A DNA stretch of 64,000 nt, taken from the NCBI RefSeq assembly GCF_001548095.1, contig NZ_AP014815.1, positions 3,471,656-3,535,655 on the forward strand, in the 5' to 3' direction. Origin of the DNA: Geminocystis sp. NIES-3708. Lineage in GTDB: Bacteria > Cyanobacteriota > Cyanobacteriia > Cyanobacteriales > Cyanobacteriaceae. Position numbers and translations under genes: made by a program. A model generated the notes under the pieces. The model worked only from the letters and a program-made list of their open reading frames with translations. It ran no database searches and was not told the origin of the DNA. Positions 28,973-38,669 of the stretch are shown piece after piece. How positions within the stretch are numbered: the first letter of the stretch is position 1; each line of letters begins with the position of its first letter.

Positions 28973-29548
28973 TGAATGAGGTTATTTTCTCATCAAATTC
29001 TATTTTTGATACTTTGTTTGACAAATCCAGTATTAAATATTGATTCACACAAAATTAAACCCACCATAGAAATCAGGTGGGCTATTTTATATTGGATGAA
29101 TTAAGATTCAAAAACTTACCTCAAAAAAATTGAGTTGCTAAAAGTTTACACAAAATCACTAATCAAATCTAGTTTTAGCTGTGGCTTGAGTATTCGTGAA
29201 TTACATCTCAGAATTTAACCCAACAAACGGAACTCAAATAAGTAGTGATTAACTACCTTATACTCAGAAACGCCTCTTCTTTTGATTTTTATTTACACTA
29301 CAACCACAACAGTCGAGCTAAACCATCTCAGAAGTCACAGTTTCGACAGAAGATTAGCAAAGACAATCAGAGCAGAAGGCACAAACCCTAACGTCACTTG
29401 AATAAAAGATTTTTGTTTTCCTTTTTTTGTACCTAATAACAATATAAATCTTTTTTTTTCTTTAGGCTACTAAAAAATAAATTTTGTAATATTTCTTCAT
29501 GATTGACCATAAAAAATTACTTTTTATTTTCTGCTGATAAATTATAAA
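28973..29548. other. 576 bp convergent intergenic region, candidate ncRNA around 29090-29430
   Basis: The region between the AbrB-family gene (+) and cobQ (-) holds a clean hairpin (29060-29081). The 29300-29400 part is clearly more GC-rich than the surrounding DNA. It contains three CTCAGAA words and a GTCGA/TCGAC pair (29311-29315 and 29342-29346). A transcript on the minus strand running from about 29430 to the hairpin would be roughly 370 nt. I could not match it to tmRNA, RNase P, SRP or 6S RNA by their conserved cores. A 20-codon minus-strand ORF (VTLGFVPSALIVFANLLSKL) also lies here. Confidence 0.35.
29060..29081. terminator. Hairpin CCCACC/GGTGGG after the AbrB-family gene
   Basis: CCCACC (29060-29065), 10-nt loop, GGTGGG (29076-29081). 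On the plus strand CTATTTTAT follows; on the minus strand TTTAATTTT follows. It could work in both directions: for the AbrB-family gene, and for a minus-strand transcript from the 29.1-29.4 kb region. Confidence 0.55.
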
Positions 29549-31036
29549 CTAATCCTTCATAATGGGATCTAAGTTTAGATGTTGCTCTATTAAATCTGTC
29601 AGAGAATCGAGTAATTCTTCTCTTTGTTGGCGATAATTATTGATACCAGTGGGTAATGATGATAAACCTCGCTTTTGTCTTAAATTATTTAACCATGCTC
29701 TGCGCCATGCACCATTATCAAAAATGCCATGAAGATAACAACCCCAGATAGATTGTATTTCATTGACTAAGCCAAGGGTATCATCATCAAATAGTGAAAA
29801 ATAGCGGATTTTTCTTTGTTTGCTTAAAGCTGGAATTAATTCGGTATAGCCTTGATGAATTTCATAACCATCTACAGGAAGAGCTTTTTGAGGATAGTTA
29901 GCGGCAACTTCTCTTTGACGAGTGATTTTTTCAGGTTTTAAAGTGGTTTTTATGGGTAATAAGTCTAATCCTTGACAAACGGGATCATATCCTTCAAGAT
30001 GTTCAGGATCTAATATTTGATGTCCTAACATTTGAAATCCACCACAAATACCTATAATAGTACCTCCAGAGTCAGCATATTCTTTTATTTGTGACATCAT
30101 GCCTGTTTCTTCGAGAATTTTTAAATCTGGGATGGTGGTTTTTGTGCCGGGGATGATAACAGCATCAGGATAACCAAGGGTTTGATGAGGTTCGATATAT
30201 TCAATTAAAACACTATTTTCCGCTTCTAGGGGATCAAAGTCAGTAAAATTAGAAATATGAGGTAATTTGATAATATTAATTTTCAACTCATGATTTTTCT
30301 TTTTGCTAGGTTGATCAAGTAATCCGAGAGAATCTTCTGAGGGTAAAGCAGATTCAAACCAAGGAATCACACCTAATACAGGAATTTTGGTATATTCTTC
30401 TAACCATTTTATACCTGGATCTAGAATACTTTGATCTCCCCTAAATTTATTGATAACGATGCCTTTAATTAATGATTGTTCATCGGGATCTAATAATGCT
30501 AAAGTTCCGACTATATGAGCAAAAACCCCACCTCTTTCAATATCGGCAATGAGAATAGTTGACGCATTGAGATGTTTTGCTACTCGCATATTCGTTAAAT
30601 CACGGTGTTTAAGATTAATTTCTGCTGGACTACCTGCACCTTCACAAACGATTAAGTCAAATTCTTGGGCTAAGATATCTAAACTTTCTGTAATCGCTTT
30701 CCAACCTCTATCAAAATAATCTTGATAGTATTCTTTAGCATTAGTAACTCCCACAGCTTCTCCTTTCATAATTACTTGAGATGTCATGTTACCTTGAGGC
30801 TTAAGTAAAATGGGATTCATTTCTACCCTAGGTGTGGTTTTTGCTCCCCAGGCTTGTAGTGCTTGAGCATAACCAATTTCACCTCCTGTTGGGGTTACAT
30901 AGGCATTTAATGCCATATTTTGCCCTTTGAAGGGTGTAACTAACCAACCTTTACGCCATAATAAGCGACATAAAGCTGTAACAAGAGATGATTTACCTGC
31001 ATGGGATGTAGTTCCCACTACCATTATTGCTTTCAT
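29549..31036 (-). CDS. cobQ: Cobyric acid synthase
   Basis: A 495-residue amidotransferase of adenosylcobalamin synthesis, which amidates four side chains of the corrin ring using glutamine and ATP. The N-terminal dethiobiotin-synthetase-like ATPase has VGTTSHAGKSSLVTALCRL and the SPAEINLKHRDLTNMRVA block. The C-terminal class I glutaminase domain has GICGGFQMLG with the nucleophilic Cys, and YLHGIFDNG with the His. Length and domain order are standard. No cobalamin riboswitch was seen in the 97 bp before it. It is divergent from the LRR gene. Confidence 0.95.
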   Translation of the reverse strand: MKAIMVVGTTSHAGKSSLVTALCRLLWRKGWLVTPFKGQNMALNAYVTPTGGEIGYAQALQAWGAKTTPRVEMNPILLKPQGNMTSQVIMKGEAVGVTNAKEYYQDYFDRGWKAITESLDILAQEFDLIVCEGAGSPAEINLKHRDLTNMRVAKHLNASTILIADIERGGVFAHIVGTLALLDPDEQSLIKGIVINKFRGDQSILDPGIKWLEEYTKIPVLGVIPWFESALPSEDSLGLLDQPSKKKNHELKINIIKLPHISNFTDFDPLEAENSVLIEYIEPHQTLGYPDAVIIPGTKTTIPDLKILEETGMMSQIKEYADSGGTIIGICGGFQMLGHQILDPEHLEGYDPVCQGLDLLPIKTTLKPEKITRQREVAANYPQKALPVDGYEIHQGYTELIPALSKQRKIRYFSLFDDDTLGLVNEIQSIWGCYLHGIFDNGAWRRAWLNNLRQKRGLSSLPTGINNYRQQREELLDSLTDLIEQHLNLDPIMKD

Positions 31037-31223
31037 TTATATTTTAAAGATGAATAATTAAGTTTTACTAATGATGAAAAAAGTTGGTGTCGGGACAATT
31101 TACAAAGTCATGTCACAATTAAGATTAAAATGATTGAGTAAATATTTATTGTTTATTCTAAAGGTCAAAGATTCAGTTAGGATCTTTTTATTCATTATCG
31201 ATTTGCCATACAAAAATAATAAA

Positions 31224-32063
31224 ATGTTTTTCTTAAAATCTAGTTTAATATTTAGTTTCGCACTAACTACTACTATTTATTCATCAGCAATAGCTCAAAC
31301 TAGTTCAAAAATAATCAGTTTTAGTGATTGGTGTCGTCAAGAAGAATCTTTACCAACGGCTACTCAAAAGACTATTAATGTTATTATCAAGACTTTAAAA
31401 GTAGAAAATTGTCAACAGGCGGCGGAAATTGTGCCCAAAATTTTCACTATTAATATTAGCAGTCAAGGTGTTTCTGATTTACGCCCTTTTACGAGTTTTG
31501 TCAATTTAACCGAGTTAACTTTATATGATAATGAAATTAGTGATATTACTCCTTTAAACTCTTTAACTAATTTAAAAAAATTAATTATTGGTCATAATCA
31601 AATAACAGATATTACCCCACTAAAATCTTTAACTAATTTAGAAAAACTTTATCTGAGTGATAACCAAATCAATGATATTGAGCCTTTATCTTCACTCACT
31701 AATTTAAAAACTTTATATATAAATCAAAATAATATTAGTGATTTAAAACCGATTGAAAATTTAACTAATTTAGAACAATTATATGCGAAAGAAAATCGGA
31801 TTCAGGATTTAAAGCCGATAAAAGATTTAACCAACTTAAAAGAGTTATATTTGGATAACAATAAAATTTTTGACTTGACTCCTTTAACTAAACTTAAAAA
31901 CTTAGAAGAATTATCTCTTAATAATAATAATATTACTAATTCTAATGTAGAATCTTTATTTAATTTAGATAATTTACAACAACTGTATATTCATAACAAT
32001 CCTGTATCTCGTCAATTTTGTCCAAATAATAAACAAGCCCTTTGTTTTATTGGTAATAGATAA
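31224..32063 (+). CDS. Exported leucine-rich-repeat protein
   Basis: A 279-residue protein with a clear signal peptide (MFFLKSSLIFSFALTTTIYS, Ala-rich cleavage zone) when started at ATG 31224; a TTG 90 bp upstream would bury the signal. After about 50 residues with two Cys (SDWCRQEES, VENCQQA), eight to nine repeats of 22 residues run from about 75 to 265, with the SDS22/internalin-like pattern LTNL..L.L..N.I.DI.PL. A short Cys-containing end (RQFCPNNKQALC) caps the solenoid. LRR solenoids bind proteins; the partner is unknown. It resembles the internalin J-like LRR proteins of other cyanobacteria. The alpha/beta-fold gene follows 41 bp later. Confidence 0.85.
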   Translation: MFFLKSSLIFSFALTTTIYSSAIAQTSSKIISFSDWCRQEESLPTATQKTINVIIKTLKVENCQQAAEIVPKIFTINISSQGVSDLRPFTSFVNLTELTLYDNEISDITPLNSLTNLKKLIIGHNQITDITPLKSLTNLEKLYLSDNQINDIEPLSSLTNLKTLYINQNNISDLKPIENLTNLEQLYAKENRIQDLKPIKDLTNLKELYLDNNKIFDLTPLTKLKNLEELSLNNNNITNSNVESLFNLDNLQQLYIHNNPVSRQFCPNNKQALCFIGNR

Positions 32064-32104
32064 ATTAGTATTAATAATTGACAATAAAAAATTATCAGCA
32101 AAAT

Positions 32105-32950
32105 ATGAATATTCAAGAAAATAAAATAAAAATAGGTTCATTAGAATGGTTTTATCGGGAAGGTTTGCCCAATGAAGATAAGAAAAAAAACCCCGTCATT
32201 TTTCTTCATGGCTTACTTTCTCAAAGTTTTTCTTGGTTAGAAATTATGCCTATTTTAACAGAATATGGTTATCATGCTATAGCCCCTGATTGGTTAGGTT
32301 GGGGGTTATCAGATAAACCAGATAAAAGAGATTTTGACTATACTCCTTCTAGTTATATCAAAGCATTTACAGAATTTATAGAAGGTTTAAAATTAGACAA
32401 AATTTCTTTAGTAGTGCAAGGTTTTTTGGCAACGATTGGAATTCAATATGCTTTGCAATATCCTGAAAAAATTGATAAATTAATTATTTTAAATACCCCT
32501 ATTTCTTCCTCTGCAAAACTACCTTGGCAAATTGCACAATGTGGAGTTCTTTTTTTAGGTGATATGGTGACACAAGATCCCTTAATTGTTGATCGAACTT
32601 TAGAAAAAGGGTCAGGTTTTGTCATTTCTGATCAAAATTTAGCTTTTTATCGTAAACCAATTGTTACCTCCTCTTTAGCTGGTAGAACATTAGTTACAGT
32701 GGTAAAAAAATTAAACTTAAAGCAAGTAACAAGGGAGATTGAAACGGGTTTACAACAATGGCAAAAATCTTGTTTAATTATCTGGGGAAAAGATGATCCT
32801 TGGCTAGAAATTACCCCAGTAGAAGAATTAGTTAATAGCAATAAAAAACTTAAATTAATTACTATTGAAGAAGCAAAACATTATCCTCAAGAACATTTTT
32901 CTAAGGAAATTTCACCTATGATAGTTAATTTTTTAGGTAGTAATAATTAA
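32105..32950 (+). CDS. Alpha/beta-hydrolase-fold protein lacking the nucleophile
   Basis: A 281-residue protein starting at ATG 32105; a TTG 27 bp earlier is possible but less likely. The fold is clear: FLHGLLSQSFSW oxyanion loop, APDWLGWGLSDKP, and a late Asp (WGKDDPWLEI) and His (EAKHYPQEHF). At the nucleophile elbow, where the family has G-x-S-x-G, the sequence is V104-Q-G106-F-L, so Ser is replaced by Gly106. I recall the same VVQGF/Y motif in related cyanobacterial and plastid proteins, so this is probably a conserved non-catalytic or altered member. It follows the LRR gene by 41 bp and may be cotranscribed. Confidence 0.82.
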   Translation: MNIQENKIKIGSLEWFYREGLPNEDKKKNPVIFLHGLLSQSFSWLEIMPILTEYGYHAIAPDWLGWGLSDKPDKRDFDYTPSSYIKAFTEFIEGLKLDKISLVVQGFLATIGIQYALQYPEKIDKLIILNTPISSSAKLPWQIAQCGVLFLGDMVTQDPLIVDRTLEKGSGFVISDQNLAFYRKPIVTSSLAGRTLVTVVKKLNLKQVTREIETGLQQWQKSCLIIWGKDDPWLEITPVEELVNSNKKLKLITIEEAKHYPQEHFSKEISPMIVNFLGSNN

Positions 32951-33014
32951 GTTTATTATTGATAAAGAATTTTAGGTTTTACAGACTCAGATCAATATAT
33001 AATCAATTAATTAT

Positions 33015-34934
33015 TTAATCCATTCTTAGAGATTTTTGTGTTACCAATTCTGCTTCGGTAGCAATAATTTCTTGATAATAATAGGTCATTTTAGTTAAAT
33101 CTTTTTCTTGAGTTAATTCTGTTATTTTTTGTTGACAATATTGTTTATATTTTTCAAGTTTAACAGTTTCTAAACAGGCAATGGCAGCTTGAATATAATG
33201 TTCGGGCTGAAATAAAAATTGTTTTTGATTTTCATTAAGATTAAAAAAGTTACTTAATTTTTTTGCCATATCTGGATTATTAACCATATTTTCTTGTACA
33301 GTATTTAATAAATAATTATGATCATTATTCGTGTTTAAACTCAAAGAAACTTGATGTATTTTTTGCCACAAAAAACGATGGGAAACTAAGCTAAATACTA
33401 AATCTTTTTCATCTAATTGATTAATAATTATTTGCCTATAATCAGGACAATGAAGATAAATTAATAATAATAAAAACTCTGATTGTTCTACTTGATTATT
33501 TTGAATAGATTTATCAATATTTTTATAGTTTTTTTTCTTGTAATAAGAATTATAACTATTCTGTTTAAGAGCAAACTGTAAACTCTGATGAATTTTTTTA
33601 AAATCTTGACTATTCAGTCCTAAATATTGACTTCTTTTAGTACTTAAAATTTCGGCACAAGATGATAAATAATAATCTTTAGTGGCATTATTCGTAATTT
33701 TATTTAATAACTTAACTAAAGATTGAAAAGCTAATTCATAATCTGCACTATTTTGTAAGTTTTTGTTGTTAATAATTTGCTCAATTTGCCAGTCTAACCA
33801 TAATGGTGATTTATTAATTAATTCTTGATATTTATCGCCAGAATCTTCACTAGATTGTAAAAATTCATCGGCATCTTTACCATTAGGAATAGTTAAAATT
33901 TTTAGTTTTAATTGTCCACTATAAACTAAATTTTCTACCTCTTTTATTGCTCTTTGAGTTGCTTTTAAACCTGCTTTATCTGCATCGAAATTAACAATAA
34001 TTTCTTTTGATTCTGTATAACGAGAAAGTTGTTTTATATGATGTTCAGTTAATGCTGTACCCAAAACGGCAACTACATTATCTATTCCATAATTATGAAG
34101 AGTAATGGCATCAAAATAACCTTCAACGATAATTGCTTTATCTTGTTTAATAATATTTTTTTGAGCAAAATTTAGGGCAAATAAAGTTTTACTTTTAGAA
34201 AATAAGTTAGTTTCAGGAGAGTTTAAATATTTAGGTTCACTACCATCTAAACTTCTTGCACCAAAAGCGATTATTTTTCCATTAATATCTTGAATAGGAA
34301 TCATTAAACGATCACGAAAATAGTCAATATAACCTTCTCCTTTTGATTTTTTTTTAATTAATCCAGTTTGTTCAACTAAGATAACTGAATAGTGTTTAAT
34401 TTCTACTAAATAATGATATAAAGTTTGCCATCCTTCAGGTGCATAACCCAGCTTAAATTTTTCGATATTTTCTGGTGATAAATTACGTTGATTTTTAAGA
34501 TATCGTAGGGCTTCTTGTCCTTCTCCTTGTTGTAAACTATATTGATAAAAATTAGTAGCTACGGCTAAAATTTCATATAGTTGATCTCTCAATGAAATTT
34601 GTTTTTGTATTTCTTCTTGATCTTCAACGGCTAAAGTTTTAATTGGTATTTGATAACGCCCCGCTAAATTAAAAATCACATCTCGAAAAGACTGTTTACC
34701 AATTTCCATCAAAAATTTAATTGCACCACCGCCAGCACCACAACCAAAGCAGTAGTATAATTGCTTGTTTTGGCTTACGGTGAAACTAGGACTTTTTTCG
34801 TCGTGAAATGGACATAAACCAACAAAATCTCGTCCTTTTTTTTGCATCACGACGTAATCAGAAACCACTTCTACTAAATCAACTTTTTCTTTAACTTCAG
34901 CGATCGTATCAGGATGGAGACTAATATTTTTCAC
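33015..34934 (-). CDS. dnaG: DNA primase
   Basis: A 639-residue DnaG, which makes RNA primers for lagging-strand synthesis. The start used is GTG 34934, giving MKNISLHPDTIAEVKEKVD as in other DnaG proteins; a TTG 27 bp upstream is the alternative. The N-terminal zinc ribbon has C41, H44, C62 and C65 (CPFH, CFGC). The TOPRIM core shows IIVEGYFDAITL and NFDADKAG. The C-terminal region, which binds DnaB helicase, is more divergent and Asn/Lys-rich. Length is standard. Confidence 0.94.
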   Translation of the reverse strand: MKNISLHPDTIAEVKEKVDLVEVVSDYVVMQKKGRDFVGLCPFHDEKSPSFTVSQNKQLYYCFGCGAGGGAIKFLMEIGKQSFRDVIFNLAGRYQIPIKTLAVEDQEEIQKQISLRDQLYEILAVATNFYQYSLQQGEGQEALRYLKNQRNLSPENIEKFKLGYAPEGWQTLYHYLVEIKHYSVILVEQTGLIKKKSKGEGYIDYFRDRLMIPIQDINGKIIAFGARSLDGSEPKYLNSPETNLFSKSKTLFALNFAQKNIIKQDKAIIVEGYFDAITLHNYGIDNVVAVLGTALTEHHIKQLSRYTESKEIIVNFDADKAGLKATQRAIKEVENLVYSGQLKLKILTIPNGKDADEFLQSSEDSGDKYQELINKSPLWLDWQIEQIINNKNLQNSADYELAFQSLVKLLNKITNNATKDYYLSSCAEILSTKRSQYLGLNSQDFKKIHQSLQFALKQNSYNSYYKKKNYKNIDKSIQNNQVEQSEFLLLLIYLHCPDYRQIIINQLDEKDLVFSLVSHRFLWQKIHQVSLSLNTNNDHNYLLNTVQENMVNNPDMAKKLSNFFNLNENQKQFLFQPEHYIQAAIACLETVKLEKYKQYCQQKITELTQEKDLTKMTYYYQEIIATEAELVTQKSLRMD

Positions 34935-35134
34935 AATTACAAAACTATAAACTATTAGCAATAAAAAATACTATAGCAGGAGATTTGAGAATAAGTAATA
35001 AATTTCTTTTCGTAATAATAATTGTTAGATTTCAGATAATTTAAGCTAAAAGATGGCTTTAATATGTAAATCAATTACAACTTGAATTAACTTTAGTAAA
35101 TAAGTTGAAAAAATAAATTTTAATAATCTTAAAG

Positions 35135-35524
35135 TTAAGCAAAAGTTTCTGGTTGGTATCCTAAGCCACGAGTAAATTCTTGGCGAAAAATTTCAATACG
35201 ATCAAGATCTGGTTTCCCATGAGAAACGATAGCAACTCGATAATTACGCATTACCCTCACTGGAGAGTCCCCCATGTCTAAACTCCAAAACACTATCTCT
35301 AAACGAACACCTGGATTATATGGTGTGCCTAATTCTGTCAAAAATGCCTTAATATTACAATCTTCTTGAAAAGATAAAACTAAAGGGATTTTGATTCTGA
35401 TAACCCAACCATTAATTTGATGAATCACCGTCAAAGAGGCAGATTTTAAAAAAGTCATGGTTTCAAAATAATTAATAACCCTAAGTATTAAACTAGCATT
35501 ACCTAAAAAATAGACATATTCCAT
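35135..35524 (-). CDS. Conserved-looking protein of unknown function
   Basis: A 129-residue protein without signal peptide or TM segment that I do not recognise. The start is ATG 35524 because AGGGAG lies 8-9 nt before it; the frame is open 10 codons further up. The body alternates short beta-like segments (SLTVIHQINGWVIRIKIPLVLSF, LEIVFWSLDMG, RVMRNYRVAIVS) and ends with a helix and GYQPETFA. The composition is unbiased and codon use is like that of its neighbours, so it is probably a real gene. It lies between dnaG and the divergent pilT gene. Confidence 0.65.
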   Translation of the reverse strand: MEYVYFLGNASLILRVINYFETMTFLKSASLTVIHQINGWVIRIKIPLVLSFQEDCNIKAFLTELGTPYNPGVRLEIVFWSLDMGDSPVRVMRNYRVAIVSHGKPDLDRIEIFRQEFTRGLGYQPETFA

Positions 35525-35710
35525 TACTATCCACTCCCTAAAACTGGTCACCACTTTTAACTTCCCTTTATTATCTCTTCCATGGGAAATTGATGGTTAG
35601 GGTTAAATTCCTCTTTCTTTAATTTTGAATATGGGTAAAATTCCCCATTAAAACTAAAACATAAATAGAATTACCATAATAATCGCAAAAAACGAGAAAA
35701 TTAATTGTTA

Positions 35711-35784
35711 ATTATTCGTTGCAATTAATGTTCTAGCAACTGATATACAATGAAAGTGAGATCTTCTGAATGAGAACGAATAAT
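35711..35784 (+). promoter_or_regulatory. Inverted repeat reaching the pilT start codon
   Basis: ATTATTCGTT (35711-35720) is perfectly complementary to AACGAATAAT (35775-35784), which ends one base before the ATG at 35786. If transcribed, it would hide the translation start in a 10-bp stem. A TATACA -10 at 35741-35748 would exclude the left arm, so this depends on which start site is used. Confidence 0.3.
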
Positions 35785-35785
35785 C

Positions 35786-37381
35786 ATGACACAATCTTCT
35801 GATCGCCAAAGAAAGCAACCTTTACCAGTACCTCCCTTAATTTCCCAAACAAAGCCTCAAGGAATAACTAATATAGAAGATAAAACAAATATTAATCCTG
35901 ATGATTCTGTTATCTCTTTAGGAAAAAACACAAATTCCCTTCAACCATTTAATATTCCTGATTTAGATGACGATGATTTTGACTCGGAAGAAAAGACGCA
36001 AATCAATACACCCGGTATGTTACCACCATTAAACAATCAGGGCAAATTTCCCCCATTAAGTCCTCCTCCTTTATCTTCTTCTCCTCGATCACCTCTTAAT
36101 AATAAAAATATACAATCAAAAGCTCAAAATAATACGCCCGTAGGAGGAATTCCCCCTTTAAATTCTTCTTCAGCACCTCCTCGAATGACAGCTAAACCCG
36201 GAGAAACAGATGTTCGTAAAGGTTCAGTTATGGACAGATCTCCTGCACCCGCATCTTTAAGAGCCGGTCCTCAAGGAGCAGCTCGTTCTTCAACTCCCCC
36301 AGTAGGAAGAGCACCGGGACAACCGTCCCTCCATGAGTTAGTACAGATAGCCTATGACAATGGTTATTCTGATGTGCATTTAGGGGTGGGTGAATTTCCT
36401 CGAATGCGTGATCGTGGAGAAATGATGATTTTAGAGGAGTATCCCGAAATTGATCTTAATACTTTCATGAGTTGGTTACGAGAAATTTTACGAGATGATG
36501 AAATACAAAGGTTTAAAAAAGAATTAGAATTTGATGGGGCGACTCAATACGATTTTGCAAGGGTTCGGATTAACGTTTTTGATACTTTAAGAGGACCTGC
36601 TTTAGTGTTACGTTTAATTCCTCTCAAAATCTTAACTTTAGAACAATTGCGTCTTCCTCCCATTTTCAGAGATATTTGTGATGCCCATAAAGGTTTAATT
36701 TTGGTTACAGGACCAACGGGTTCAGGTAAATCAACCACTCTAGCGGCAATGGTGGATCATATCAATAGTGAACACGCAAAACATATTATCACCATTGAAG
36801 ATCCAGTAGAATTTGTTCATAAAAGTCGTAAATCTCTCATTAAACAACGAGAAGTTGGAATGCACACCCTTAAGTTTGATAACGCCTTAAAAGCCTCTCT
36901 TCGGGAAGATCCCGACATTATCCTTGTAGGGGAAATGCGAGATAAGGAAACTGTGAATACCGCCCTTAAAGCGGCTCAAACAGGTCACTTAGTTATGGGT
37001 ACTTTACATACCAATAGTGCGGTTAAAACCCTTGAACGTATTTTCACCCTTTATACCGCCGAAGAGCAACCAGCTATGAGATCAGCGATCGCCGAATCTT
37101 TAGTCGGTATTATTGCACAAGGGCTATGTCGTACGACAGACGGTAAACGAGCCGCTTATCATGATATTTTAATCAATACTGAAACGGTAAAAGATTATAT
37201 TCTCAGTAACAAATACGAAGAAATTGGAATGTTGATGGCTGAAGGTGAATTTGACGGTATGATTACCATGAATAAATCCCTATTTGAACTTTATCAAGAA
37301 GGGCGTATCACTGAAGAAACTGCCTTAGAAAGATCTCCTACCCGTAACGAAATGGCGATGATGTTACGAGGCAGAGTTTAA
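35786..37381 (+). CDS. PilT-family pilus retraction ATPase with a Pro-rich N-terminal extension
   Basis: A 531-residue protein. Residues 1-180 are a disordered, Pro/Ser/Asn-rich extension (PPLSPPPLSSSPRSP). The rest is the PilT core: PAS-like N-domain (LVQIAYDNGYSDVHLGVGEFPRMRDRGEM), Walker A GPTGSGKST, the Asp box IITIEDPVE, Walker B DPDIILVGEMRD, the His box TGHLVMGTLHTNSAVKT, and the AIAESLVGIIAQ motif that replaces AIRNLIRE/AIRAGQ. PilT powers retraction of type IV pili for twitching motility and phototaxis. The N-terminal extension suggests the PilT2-like paralogue found in phototactic cyanobacteria; this is an inference from length. Confidence 0.88.
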   Translation: MTQSSDRQRKQPLPVPPLISQTKPQGITNIEDKTNINPDDSVISLGKNTNSLQPFNIPDLDDDDFDSEEKTQINTPGMLPPLNNQGKFPPLSPPPLSSSPRSPLNNKNIQSKAQNNTPVGGIPPLNSSSAPPRMTAKPGETDVRKGSVMDRSPAPASLRAGPQGAARSSTPPVGRAPGQPSLHELVQIAYDNGYSDVHLGVGEFPRMRDRGEMMILEEYPEIDLNTFMSWLREILRDDEIQRFKKELEFDGATQYDFARVRINVFDTLRGPALVLRLIPLKILTLEQLRLPPIFRDICDAHKGLILVTGPTGSGKSTTLAAMVDHINSEHAKHIITIEDPVEFVHKSRKSLIKQREVGMHTLKFDNALKASLREDPDIILVGEMRDKETVNTALKAAQTGHLVMGTLHTNSAVKTLERIFTLYTAEEQPAMRSAIAESLVGIIAQGLCRTTDGKRAAYHDILINTETVKDYILSNKYEEIGMLMAEGEFDGMITMNKSLFELYQEGRITEETALERSPTRNEMAMMLRGRV

Positions 37382-37424
37382 TGGTTAATAGTTGATAATT
37401 GATAGTGAAACTTAAAGAAAATAA

Positions 37425-38471
37425 TCAATTATTCATTGCTAAAGTCACTAATTTATCAACTAGATCAGGAAAACTAACTCCCGAAGCCTCCCATAATTGT
37501 GGATACATACTTAAAGCAGTAAAACCGGGTAAAGTATTAATTTCATTAATTAAAATTTCTTCCGTCTCAGGAATATAAAAGAAATCTACCCTTGATAAAC
37601 CTCTACCATCAAGAGCTTGAAAGGCTTTGATTGACATTTCCTGAATTTTGGTAGCAATATGAGGTGGAATATCCGCAGGAATGATTAAATTTGCTCTACC
37701 ATCAGTATATTTAGTCTCATAATCATAAAAATCTGCATCATAAGTAATTTCACCAATAACAGATGCTTTGGGATTATCGTTACCTAACACTGCACATTCT
37801 ACTTCCCTCGCTTTAACTCCTGCTTCCACAATCACACGACGATCAAGACTAGCCGCTTCATCTAAGGCTTTTTCTAGTTCACTTCTTGTTCTTACTTTCG
37901 TAATTCCTACCGATGAACCTAAGTTAGCAGGTTTCACAAAACAAGGATAACCCAATGTTGTATCAATGCCATCGCATAATTTTGAAAAACCACAAGCACC
38001 ACTAAAAATCTCATCACGGGTAACGGCTAAATAGGTTACTTGAGATAAGCCAACTTGAGCAAAAGCATTTTTCATGGCAATTTTATCCATACCTACCGCC
38101 GAACCAAGAACACCTAAGCCTACAAAAGGGACTTGCATTAAAGTTAATAACCCTTGTACTGTGCCATCTTCACCATTTGGTCCATGTAATACGGGAAACC
38201 AAACTTGAACCTGATTGCATTCATCAGGAAATTGCCATTGAGGACTAGAATTATTATCATCATGGAAAGAGATACCTGTTTTTAAAACATTCTTAGCCGT
38301 TTCACCCCCTAACCATACTCCCGAAAGTTGAATATAAATAGGGATAACTTCGTATTTTTCAGCATTTTCTCCCACGGATAACCCTTTGGTGATCGCTTGT
38401 GCTGATTTTATAGAAACTTCATGCTCTCCTGACTTTCCACCGAATAATAAACCTACTTTAACTTTACCCAT
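37425..38471 (-). CDS. ddl: D-alanine-D-alanine ligase
   Basis: A 348-residue ATP-grasp ligase that makes D-Ala-D-Ala for peptidoglycan. Visible features: [20 protein letters not shown] at the start, [31 protein letters not shown] (the ATP-binding lysine and serine loop), VECAVLGN and the metal-binding [11 protein letters not shown]. The length and order are as in the DdlA type. It converges on pilT with 43 bp between the stops; the spacer has low-complexity TAGTTGATAATT-type repeats. Confidence 0.95.
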   Translation of the reverse strand: MGKVKVGLLFGGKSGEHEVSIKSAQAITKGLSVGENAEKYEVIPIYIQLSGVWLGGETAKNVLKTGISFHDDNNSSPQWQFPDECNQVQVWFPVLHGPNGEDGTVQGLLTLMQVPFVGLGVLGSAVGMDKIAMKNAFAQVGLSQVTYLAVTRDEIFSGACGFSKLCDGIDTTLGYPCFVKPANLGSSVGITKVRTRSELEKALDEAASLDRRVIVEAGVKAREVECAVLGNDNPKASVIGEITYDADFYDYETKYTDGRANLIIPADIPPHIATKIQEMSIKAFQALDGRGLSRVDFFYIPETEEILINEINTLPGFTALSMYPQLWEASGVSFPDLVDKLVTLAMNN

Positions 38472-38669
38472 AAAAATTAATATTTATCCATAAAAATAAA
38501 AAACTAAAGTTTAAATGTTACCTTATTTTGGCAATTTTAGTTGAAGTTTAATGCTCTATAGTTACAATGAAAAAGAAAAATATAAGGGAGATTTTATAGT
38601 GAGACTAATTGCTGAAAAACCGATAACTTTAGCTAAATTTTTACAACGCCCCGAAACTAAACCAACCCA

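Noticed and set aside
29335-29360. A TTTCGACAG word like the start of tmRNA
   Set aside because: Lacks the tRNA-like 3' end and the tag-coding region; the similarity is only eight to nine bases.
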